6,864 bases of DNA from positions 1 to 6,864 of the forward strand of contig DLXG01000275.1 of the NCBI GenBank assembly GCA_003448875.1, in the 5' to 3' direction. The position numbers and the translations under genes were made by a program. The notes below the pieces were generated by a model, which searched no databases, was not told the origin of the DNA, and saw only the letters and a list, made by a program, of their open reading frames with translations. The stretch comes from Anaerolineaceae bacterium (GTDB taxonomy: Bacteria; Chloroflexota; Anaerolineae; Anaerolineales; Anaerolineaceae). Positions 1-6,088 of the stretch are shown here, piece by piece. Position 1 is the stretch's first letter. Each line of letters begins with the position of its first letter.

Positions 1-945
1 CTTGCCCTTCAAGCCGGTGTGCGCCTGCTTTTTCACGCGCTGGTGGTGGATGTCATCCGTGAAGATCAAACCATTCGCGGTGTGGTTCTTGCCAGCAAAG
101 CCGGGTTGTTCAGGCTGCTAGCCGGAATGGTGATTGATGCCAGCGGGGATGCCGATGTGGCCGCTCGTATGGGTGTACCGTTTGAAAGCAGCAAGGACGG
201 CCCTATTCAATCACTCACCACCACGTTCAAAATGATTAATGTAGATGTCCCGCGGGCAAAAAACGTCAAAAAAGCCGACTTGCACGCCAAAATGCAGCAA
301 GCCGACCAGCTGGGCTATGATTTACCCCGCAAAGAAGGCAGTGTCCACATCACCCCCCTGCCGGGGGTCATGGCAACCAACATGACCCGAGTTCGGGATG
401 TTGACCCGCTCGATTTGACTCAACTTACCCTTGCCGAAATTGAAGGCCGACGGCAGGCTGTCGAATACGCCCGCTTTCTCATCGAGCAGATCCCCGGTTA
501 CGAAAATGCCGCTTTGGGCGGGTTCAGCACCCAGATTGGTGTACGCGAGAGTCGCAGAATCTTTGGCGAATACCGCCTGACCCGTGAGGATGTGCTTGCT
601 GCCCGCAAGTTTGAGGATGCCATTGCCCAATGCGGGGCGCCTATCGAAGAACACCACGCCGGGCAGGATACCCGCTGGGAATACCTGCCGGATGGAGAAA
701 CTTATCACATCCCTTACCGATGCTTGATCCCTCAAAATGCAGAAGGACTGCTGGTCGCCGGGCGCTGCCTTTCGGCCGATCATGACGCCCACGCATCAGT
801 GCGTAGCATGGGGCAATGTATGGCGATGGGACAGGCAGCCGGCGCAGCCGCGGTCATCGCTCTCAAGCATGGTTGCTCCCCGCGAGCAGTTCCCATTCAT
901 GAATTACAGTCAGAATTGCGTAAAATCGGGGCGATTCTGGATTAG
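1..945 (+). CDS. FAD-dependent oxidoreductase, C-terminal part (5' end outside window)
   Basis: The reading frame is open from base 1, so the gene begins upstream. The GTG at 19 is an internal valine codon, not a start. About 314 residues are visible. The pattern fits the FAD-dependent oxidoreductase family PF12831: an early segment ending in DASGDADVA (bases 136-162), typical of the FAD-binding Rossmann fold, and a C-terminal segment at about 748-873 with LLVAGR, an Asp/His/Ala stretch, SVRSMGQCMAMGQAAG and a hydrophobic helix, which closes the flavin site in this family. The N-terminal GxGxxG dinucleotide motif would lie outside the window. Enzymes of this family are cytosolic flavoproteins, many in carbohydrate or organic-acid loci, and most have no defined substrate. 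The stop is at 943-945 and the next gene starts 13 bases later, so they are probably co-transcribed. The family is secure; the substrate is unknown. Confidence 0.88.
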   Translation, partial: LALQAGVRLLFHALVVDVIREDQTIRGVVLASKAGLFRLLAGMVIDASGDADVAARMGVPFESSKDGPIQSLTTTFKMINVDVPRAKNVKKADLHAKMQQADQLGYDLPRKEGSVHITPLPGVMATNMTRVRDVDPLDLTQLTLAEIEGRRQAVEYARFLIEQIPGYENAALGGFSTQIGVRESRRIFGEYRLTREDVLAARKFEDAIAQCGAPIEEHHAGQDTRWEYLPDGETYHIPYRCLIPQNAEGLLVAGRCLSADHDAHASVRSMGQCMAMGQAAGAAAVIALKHGCSPRAVPIHELQSELRKIGAILD

Positions 946-946
946 G

Positions 947-953
947 AAGGAGG
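947..953 (+). promoter_or_regulatory. Strong Shine-Dalgarno site that fixes the hydrolase start
   Basis: AAGGAGG lies five bases before the GTG at 959 and overlaps nothing but the gap after the upstream stop codon. It is close to a perfect anti-16S match at good spacing. It therefore argues for GTG 959 as the start over the in-frame ATG at 737, which would give an unlikely overlap of about 210 bases with the oxidoreductase gene. Confidence 0.85.
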
Positions 954-958
954 TTATC

Positions 959-1876
959 GTGGCGGTTCAAACGGTTTTGGGTTCAATCCCGGCACATCAA
1001 TTAGGCGTTACGGCCTGCCATGAGCACGTTCTCTGGCACCCGCCCGACTCAATGGCGCTTGAAGATCCTGATCTCGGCCTTGATTCGATCCCTGCTGCTG
1101 TGGCCGAATTGAGGTACTTTAAGTCTGTGGGAGGCGGCGCGGTGGTAGAGATGACCACCGAGGAAATCGGCCGCTCCCCGCTCGAACTCAGCCAGATTTC
1201 GCAAGCCACCTCCGTTCACATCATTGCAGTCACCGGCCACCACAAAGAAAAATTCTCTGCCGGCTTACTGGAACACCAATCCGTTGAACAAATTGCGGAA
1301 CGGATGATTCGAGAAATCAGAGAGGGGATCGGAGATACCGGCATCCGCGCCGGTGTGATCAAGGCCGCAACCAGTCTGAATCAGGCTACCGAAGTGGAAA
1401 GACGCGTGATCCAGGCTGCCGGGCTGGCTCACCAGCAGACAGGCGCACCGGTCAGCACTCACACCGAAGCGGGCACATTCGCACTGGAACAAGCCAGATT
1501 GCTGCTGGACGCAGGGGTTTCAGCGCAAAAATTGCTCATCGGCCACCTCGACCGCAATCTGCCACGCCGAGTTTACTTTCAACTGGCCGAACTCGGCGTT
1601 TTTCTCGGTTTTGACCAGATCGGCAAGGAACAGTACTGGTCAGATGAAGAACGCGCTAAATTAATTTGCGATCTGATTGAGGCGGGCTACTCTAAACAGA
1701 TTCTGCTTTCCAGCGATCGCGCCCGCAAGTCATCCTGGAAAGTTCACAATCCTCAAACACTTGGGCTCGGTCATGTTCTACTGGACTTCATCCCCCGCCT
1801 GAGGCAGCGGGGTGTAGATGAGGTAACCCTCTCGGGGATATTGGTGGACAACCCGGCTCGTTTTCTGGATTTTTGA
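959..1876 (+). CDS. Phosphotriesterase-family metal-dependent hydrolase (probable lactonase)
   Basis: A 305-residue cytosolic TIM-barrel hydrolase of the amidohydrolase superfamily, phosphotriesterase family PF02126. The expected metal ligands are visible in order: HEH (His21, His23) after strand 1, Lys135 in GVIKAATS as the likely carboxylated bridging lysine, His168 in STHTEAG, His196 in IGHLDRN, and Asp253 in LLSSDRA. All ligands for a binuclear metal centre are thus present. The C-terminus (GLGHVLLDFIPRLRQRG, then DNPARFL) resembles the tail of E. coli Php-type proteins, and the length matches the family (about 290-330). The GTG start is chosen because of the AAGGAGG site at 947-953 and because translation from there begins directly with the barrel. 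Despite the family name, members in sugar loci are often lactonases, including phosphorylated sugar lactonases. With an aldolase immediately downstream, a sugar-lactone substrate is my inference. True phosphotriesterase activity is unlikely to be the physiological role. Confidence 0.9.
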   Translation: MAVQTVLGSIPAHQLGVTACHEHVLWHPPDSMALEDPDLGLDSIPAAVAELRYFKSVGGGAVVEMTTEEIGRSPLELSQISQATSVHIIAVTGHHKEKFSAGLLEHQSVEQIAERMIREIREGIGDTGIRAGVIKAATSLNQATEVERRVIQAAGLAHQQTGAPVSTHTEAGTFALEQARLLLDAGVSAQKLLIGHLDRNLPRRVYFQLAELGVFLGFDQIGKEQYWSDEERAKLICDLIEAGYSKQILLSSDRARKSSWKVHNPQTLGLGHVLLDFIPRLRQRGVDEVTLSGILVDNPARFLDF

Positions 1877-1878
1877 GT

Positions 1879-2532
1879 ATGTTCAGCCCGTTTTATCGCT
1901 CCCTATACGCTTTTGGCATCATTCCCGTTGTAGAAATTGACGATCTGAACCGGGCAGAAGTGCTGGCAGGCACCCTGATTGAAGCCGGCCTGCCGCTGGT
2001 GGAAATCACCCTGCGGACACCGGTTGCCGTAAAAGCCATCCAGCGCATCCGCGAGACCCATCCCAAAATCCTGCTGGGGGCCGGTACGATCCTGACTCTG
2101 GAGCAGGCCAGACAGTCGGTCAGCGCCGGAGCCGATTTTCTGGTTTCCCCCGGTCTGCCGCTGGATGCCCTCGAATGGGCACTCGGCGAGGGCATTCCGT
2201 TTCTGCCCGGCGCAGTTACCCCGCATGAAATCCTGCAAGGGCTGCGGATGGGCATCGAAGTATTCAAATTCTTCCCGGCGGAGACGATGGGCGGTGTGGC
2301 TGCCATCAAAGCCATATCCGACCCTTTTCCATCCATCCGCTTCATCCCCACCGGCGGCATTCAGACCGATAACCTTGCGGCATATCTGACCCATGAGCGG
2401 GTGCTGGCCGTGGGCGGCTCATGGCTGGCAAAACGGCAGTGGATTACCAGCGGCCAGTTCGACCAGATCAAGGCTCAGGTCAAAGCCGCTTTGCGGCTGG
2501 TTCAATCCCTCTCCAGACCGCCCCTGACCTGA
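1879..2532 (+). CDS. eda: 2-dehydro-3-deoxy-phosphogluconate (KDPG/KHG-type) aldolase
   Basis: A 217-residue class I aldolase of family PF01081, close to the usual 205-215 residues. It cleaves 2-keto-3-deoxy-6-phosphogluconate (or a related 2-keto-3-deoxy or 4-hydroxy-2-keto acid) to pyruvate and an aldehyde such as glyceraldehyde 3-phosphate. Visible hallmarks are GIIPVVEI near the N-terminus, Glu42 and Arg46 in VEITLRT (the general base and a substrate arginine), GAGT, FLVSPG, PGAVTPHE, the Schiff-base Lys130 in VFKFFPAE, then PTGGI and GGSWL at the phosphate-binding end. Two starts are possible: TTG 1873, which overlaps the upstream stop, and ATG 1879, two bases after it. ATG is preferred. 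Neither has a clear ribosome binding site, so translation is probably coupled to the upstream hydrolase. The family is clear. The symbol eda is used by family, and the exact substrate (KDPG, KDPGal or unphosphorylated KDG) is not decided by sequence. Confidence 0.92.
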   Translation: MFSPFYRSLYAFGIIPVVEIDDLNRAEVLAGTLIEAGLPLVEITLRTPVAVKAIQRIRETHPKILLGAGTILTLEQARQSVSAGADFLVSPGLPLDALEWALGEGIPFLPGAVTPHEILQGLRMGIEVFKFFPAETMGGVAAIKAISDPFPSIRFIPTGGIQTDNLAAYLTHERVLAVGGSWLAKRQWITSGQFDQIKAQVKAALRLVQSLSRPPLT

Positions 2533-2540
2533 AGAGGCGG
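2518..2540. terminator. Weak hairpin at the convergent gene ends
   Basis: CCGCCCC and GAGGCGG can pair (five G/C pairs, one mismatch, one more pair) around a nine-base loop that holds the aldolase stop codon. The hairpin sits between the ends of two convergent genes, only 13 bases apart, so it could serve either strand. No proper T-tract follows on either side, so termination by this element is only a possibility. Confidence 0.25.
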
Positions 2541-2545
2541 CCTAT

Positions 2546-3784
2546 TTAGCGTCTCACCAGCGGCAAATAAACCTGCTCCACCCGCTGGACCGTTAGCAGT
2601 TGCACACCGACAATTTTGGGTGAACCGCTTACGGGAACGCTGCCACTGGCACGGATGGTCAGGCCGCCGCTTAAGATCTCATTTTGGACGAACAGCCCCG
2701 GATTATTAATCGGACTGACGACCAGACCGCCGGGAGTGCTTCCCGTTGTTGATGAAAGCGAAAACCAATCCCCGTTGATACTGTCCACTGTCCAGTTCAG
2801 CGCAAGATCATTTCCGCTGTTTTGCACTATAACGGAAGCAGAAGAGGGTATCACCCGCCCGGTGCTGGTTTCATAAAAGAAAGTGAGCGAAGCCGGCTGC
2901 ACGTCCAGTTGGGGTTCACCGGTGGTGAGTTCAATCGTATCCGAGCTCTGGGTGGTTTGTGAGCCGTTACGCAATTCAACCGTAACCGTGCGAATGCCCT
3001 TTTGCCAGTTCAAGCGCCAGTTGAGACGCGACTGAAACGGCTGCCAGGCCGTCCACGCTCCATCATCATTACGCAGGCGCATTTCCGTCCACACTCCCTG
3101 CCCGTAAATAAACAGTTGCACATCCGGGCTTGCAGTGCGGGCAGATTCTAGGTTGATGACGATGGGGTACACCGAATTACGCCGCCCGAAGTCCTGCACC
3201 CAATATCGGCCATACGAGCCGCCTGTCCAGTACCCCACCCCAATTTCTCGGTTGCTAGTAGTGAGAATATTTCTTCGATGATCCGGAGAATCCATCCAAC
3301 CCTGCATCACTTTTTCGGGCGTACCGTAACCGGCCGCGATATTTTCAGCCAGGCTGTTCCAGTTACTGTAAAATTTACCAATCCGCGAACTCCAGGTACA
3401 TACAACCGTACTGCCGTCGTAGGAATCGTGCTTGAAATATCCATCCTCAGCCATGTCGCGGGCATGGTATCGGGCAGCATAATCCAGATCACGGTTGCGC
3501 TTGAGCGGCGGCAGGTTTTGGCTGTCTCGCTCCTTATTCACCAGTTCAACCACCTGCTGCTCATAATCGGCGTTGACCGGCTCAAAATCTCGCCGCTCAC
3601 ATCCGCTAAATTGAATCGTATTCTCCCCCTCTTCGGTGGTTACGCCCTCATCAATGTCCGGCGGAAGGGCATCATCGGCCTTGACGGCTGCCGGAGAATA
3701 CAGGCTGACCAGAATTAAAAGCGTAACGATCCATACGTAGATTGGGTTTACTCTTAAATCAGGTAAGCGAGACACATTTTTCAT
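2546..3784 (-). CDS. Secreted CAP/SCP-domain protein with C-terminal beta modules
   Basis: A 412-residue exported protein. Residues 1-36 form a signal peptide: basic start, hydrophobic core YVWIVTLLILVSLY, likely cleavage after AVKA. After an acidic linker, residues about 73-200 are a CAP (SCP/PR-1-like) domain with its signature: LVNKER, His119 in FKHDS, AENIAAG with Glu147, WMDSPDHRRNIL with His169, Glu180 in REIGVG, and YWVQDFG. The His/Glu cavity residues are thus retained. Cys62 and Cys129 could form a disulfide. Residues about 205-290 form a beta-rich module with WTEMRLRNDDGAW and TVTVELRNGS, a type that often follows CAP domains in exported bacterial proteins. Residues about 293-390 resemble a BACON/Ig-like domain (WFSLSSTTGSTPGG). 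The protein ends in VYLPLVRR. Bacterial CAP proteins have no single known activity; a surface or matrix role is inferred. The start is chosen because the signal peptide begins there, although no clear ribosome binding site precedes it. Confidence 0.88.
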   Translation of the reverse strand: MKNVSRLPDLRVNPIYVWIVTLLILVSLYSPAAVKADDALPPDIDEGVTTEEGENTIQFSGCERRDFEPVNADYEQQVVELVNKERDSQNLPPLKRNRDLDYAARYHARDMAEDGYFKHDSYDGSTVVCTWSSRIGKFYSNWNSLAENIAAGYGTPEKVMQGWMDSPDHRRNILTTSNREIGVGYWTGGSYGRYWVQDFGRRNSVYPIVINLESARTASPDVQLFIYGQGVWTEMRLRNDDGAWTAWQPFQSRLNWRLNWQKGIRTVTVELRNGSQTTQSSDTIELTTGEPQLDVQPASLTFFYETSTGRVIPSSASVIVQNSGNDLALNWTVDSINGDWFSLSSTTGSTPGGLVVSPINNPGLFVQNEILSGGLTIRASGSVPVSGSPKIVGVQLLTVQRVEQVYLPLVRR

Positions 3785-3819
3785 AATCCAATCTTAACCG
3801 AAAATTACTGAACGAATCC

Positions 3820-3848
3820 TTGCAAATCCTTTACATTTCCAATAAACT
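3820..3848 (+). promoter_or_regulatory. Candidate sigma-70-type promoter for the diguanylate cyclase
   Basis: TTGCAA and TAAACT are separated by exactly 17 bases, and transcription would start about 30-45 bases before the preferred ATG at 3900. Each box matches consensus at four of six positions, which happens by chance in AT-rich DNA, so this is a suggestion only. Confidence 0.3.
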
Positions 3849-3886
3849 ATGCTCAATCAATAATCATCCTGCGTAGTTATGAATGT

Positions 3887-3891
3887 GAGGG
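3887..3891 (+). promoter_or_regulatory. Ribosome binding site deciding the cyclase start
   Basis: GAGGG stands eight bases before ATG 3900. The in-frame ATG at 3879, 21 bases earlier, has no purine-rich site in front of it, and the seven extra residues it would add carry no domain signal. ATG 3900 is therefore the better start. Confidence 0.55.
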
Positions 3892-3899
3892 ATGTAAGC

Positions 3900-6065
3900 A
3901 TGTCCCTGCCGCCTGAATTTAAAGAGCAACCTCAAACCATACTGGAAAGCATCAGCGATGCTTTCTTTTCTCTCGACGATAACTTAATTGTTACCTACTT
4001 CAATCAGGCCGCCGAGCGGATGCTTAACCGAAAACGCGATGAAGTACTCGGCCAGCCCTTATTTGATGTGTTTCCGGAAGCCAGAGCATCCATTTTTGAA
4101 GAAAAATATCGTTACGCCATTCAGCACAAAGAAGCCCTGATATTCGAAACATATTTCGATCAGCCGCCTTACGAAAACTGGTATCAGGTCAGGGTTTATC
4201 CCCACTCCAACGGTATTTCAGTTTATTTTCAGGTCATCACCGAACAGGTCAGAGCCAGGCAGGCATTACAAAAGGCACAGGAGCGCATGGAAACCATTTT
4301 ACAAACTTTATCGGAAGGAATTGTCATGGTCAATCACGCCGGTGAAGTGGTTTTTTCTAACCGGGCCGCCCGGGAAATGTTCGACCATCATCAAGATCAA
4401 CTGCTCCATTCATCCTGTCAGGACTGCCGCTGGTCACAGGTGAATAACACTCTCACGCCTCTCGATCCCGCTGATATCCCCTTATCGGTTGCCTTGAACC
4501 AGAAAAGAGCCGTCATGGATTTTGAACAGGGACTGATGAATCCCGATGGACAAGTGCGCTGGTTGTCGGTCACAGCCATACCCCTGACCGAGGAACATCA
4601 GGGATTTGAAGGGGCTATTGCCAGTTATCGGGATATTACCACCCAGAAAGAACGCGAGAAGCATATCCGCTTTCAGGCTGACCTGCTCAACAAAATTGGA
4701 CAGGCCGCCATTGCTGTTGATCAAAAAGGGAATATTCTCTACGCCAATCAGTTCTGTGAACAACTGTTTGGCTTTCCCATCGAATCCTTGATGGGAATCC
4801 CCATTCTTGAAACGCTGATTTCGCAATCGTCCATTCCGGAAATTGATCAAATCCGCAGCGTTGTTCGCCGGGGTGATGTTTGGAATGGTGAAATCACCTT
4901 GAAGCGGAAAAACGGTGCTAACTTCACCGCTTACTGTTCCGTCACCCCCATTCAGGATCAATCCACCATCGAGGGTTTTCTGGTTATTGCCTTCGATATT
5001 ACTGAACGCAAATGGGCTGAAGAAACCGAACGTCAACTGCGCGCGCTTTCGGACGCCTTGCGCGATACGGCCTCAGCATTAAACAGCACGCTAAACTTCC
5101 GCGAGGTGCTGGAACGGATTCTGCTCAACGTCGGCAAAGTAGTGCCGCACGAATCCGCCAACATCATGCTGCTGGATGGTGAAAGGGTCGAGGTTCTGTT
5201 TCATCAGGGCTATCTTGCCAGTCAAACCGGTCAGTTTCTGGAAGGTTTGCGCTTTCGCCTGGAGGAATTTCCAACCCTCCAGAAGATGTACGAGAGCAAT
5301 TTACCGCTGGTGATACCGGATACCGAAAAATCGTCCCTATGGCGTGATAACTCAAATATGGCTTGGATCAAATCCTACGCCGGCATGCCGCTGCTCAGCC
5401 GCGGCCAGGTAATCGGATTTCTCAATCTGGACAGCGCCGTTCCCGGTTTCTTCAATGAAGAGGTGGTCTTTCGGCTGCAAGCCTTTGCCGATCAAGCCGC
5501 TTTAGCCGTTCAGAATGCCCGTCTTTATGAGGAGGTGCAGAGTTTATCCGTTACCGATCCGCTCACAGGTGTTTACAATCGGCGCGGTTTATTCCAGAAG
5601 TGCAACGAAGTGATCGAACAACATCGTCGCAACAATCTGCCGGTCGCGCTGGTAGTCTTCGATTTGGACAACTTCAAGGACTTCAACGATTCATACGGCC
5701 ACTCCATTGGTGACCTGATCTTGACCAGTATCGCCCGGCGGATGACCAATCGTCTGCGGACTTCAGATGTGCTTGGCCGTTACGGCGGTGATGAATTTGT
5801 TTTGCTGCTTTCCGGCATCTCAGACGCAAATATCAGGCCAATATTGGAAAGACTGCGTCAATCCATCAGTCTTGAACCCATCAACATTGGCAGCGAAATG
5901 ATCTTTGTCACAATCAGTATGGGAGTAGCTACCAATACGACTTCCGGTTATGACCTGACCAATCTGCTGCGACACGCGGATCAGGCTCTCTATCGCGTAA
6001 AAAAGTCCGGGCGCAACCGTGCTCTGTTATATGGAGATTTGCCGGAGTATTCTCAACCATTCTGA
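3900..6065 (+). CDS. Multi-sensor diguanylate cyclase (PAS-PAS-PAS-GAF-GGDEF)
   Basis: About 721 residues, no signal peptide or membrane segment, so a soluble cytosolic sensor. Order from ATG 3900: PAS at about 10-120 (SISDAFFSLDDN, then FNQAAERML); PAS at about 128-255, with a CQDC pair and the PAC-type end YRDIT at 243-247; PAS at about 258-372, ending FDITERK at 365-371; GAF at about 398-545; GGDEF at about 548-712. The cyclase core is complete: TDPLTGVYNRRG at its start, FDLDNFKDFND with the metal-binding Asp, YGHSIGD, and the signature GGDEF at 629-633. RTSD at 620-623, five residues before GGDEF, is a product-inhibition I-site. The enzyme should convert two GTP to cyclic di-GMP with feedback inhibition, controlled by the sensor modules. 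No EAL or HD-GYP phosphodiesterase domain follows. The ligands of the PAS and GAF domains cannot be told from sequence. The gene appears monocistronic, converging with the next gene. Confidence 0.93.
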   Translation: MSLPPEFKEQPQTILESISDAFFSLDDNLIVTYFNQAAERMLNRKRDEVLGQPLFDVFPEARASIFEEKYRYAIQHKEALIFETYFDQPPYENWYQVRVYPHSNGISVYFQVITEQVRARQALQKAQERMETILQTLSEGIVMVNHAGEVVFSNRAAREMFDHHQDQLLHSSCQDCRWSQVNNTLTPLDPADIPLSVALNQKRAVMDFEQGLMNPDGQVRWLSVTAIPLTEEHQGFEGAIASYRDITTQKEREKHIRFQADLLNKIGQAAIAVDQKGNILYANQFCEQLFGFPIESLMGIPILETLISQSSIPEIDQIRSVVRRGDVWNGEITLKRKNGANFTAYCSVTPIQDQSTIEGFLVIAFDITERKWAEETERQLRALSDALRDTASALNSTLNFREVLERILLNVGKVVPHESANIMLLDGERVEVLFHQGYLASQTGQFLEGLRFRLEEFPTLQKMYESNLPLVIPDTEKSSLWRDNSNMAWIKSYAGMPLLSRGQVIGFLNLDSAVPGFFNEEVVFRLQAFADQAALAVQNARLYEEVQSLSVTDPLTGVYNRRGLFQKCNEVIEQHRRNNLPVALVVFDLDNFKDFNDSYGHSIGDLILTSIARRMTNRLRTSDVLGRYGGDEFVLLLSGISDANIRPILERLRQSISLEPINIGSEMIFVTISMGVATNTTSGYDLTNLLRHADQALYRVKKSGRNRALLYGDLPEYSQPF

Positions 6066-6070
6066 GCATC

Positions 6071-6087
6071 CCGCGGCTCAACCGCAG
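6071..6087. terminator. Weak hairpin between convergent cyclase and YwiC-like genes
   Basis: GCGG (6073-6076) and CCGC (6082-6085) pair around a five-base CTCAA loop, with one outer C-G pair after a mismatch. It occupies most of the 23-base gap between the two stop codons. The stem is short and no T-tract follows on either strand, so it is a doubtful terminator. Confidence 0.2.
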
Positions 6088-6088
6088 A

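Larger units (their letters stand above)
3785..3899. promoter_or_regulatory. Divergent intergenic region between CAP gene and diguanylate cyclase
   Basis: This 115-bp spacer is visibly richer in A and T than the surrounding genes and must hold the start signals for both diverging genes. On the + strand a plausible sigma-70-like promoter is TTGCAA (3820-3825), 17 bases, then TAAACT (3843-3848), four of six matches in each box. On the minus strand I see only weak candidates. No clear operator palindrome or riboswitch-like structure was found. Confidence 0.4.

Noticed and set aside
737..958. Upstream extension of the hydrolase frame to ATG 737
   Set aside because: It would overlap the oxidoreductase gene by about 210 bases, its residues look like an out-of-frame shadow, and a strong ribosome binding site precedes GTG 959.
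1893..2394. Two long minus-strand open frames (155 and 163 codons) opposite the aldolase
   Set aside because: They are antisense to a clear, fully conserved aldolase, overlap each other in different frames, and show compositions typical of shadow frames with no recognisable domain.
3278..3718. 146-codon plus-strand open frame opposite the CAP gene
   Set aside because: It lies antisense to the signal peptide and CAP domain, whose motifs are unmistakable on the minus strand. No ribosome binding site or domain was seen.
3879..3899. Earlier ATG start of the diguanylate cyclase
   Set aside because: It is in frame and possible, but lacks a ribosome binding site, whereas ATG 3900 has GAGGG at suitable spacing.
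4482..5036. 184-codon minus-strand open frame opposite the diguanylate cyclase
   Set aside because: It is opposite PAS domains with clear coding signal, has no domain of its own and fits a shadow frame.
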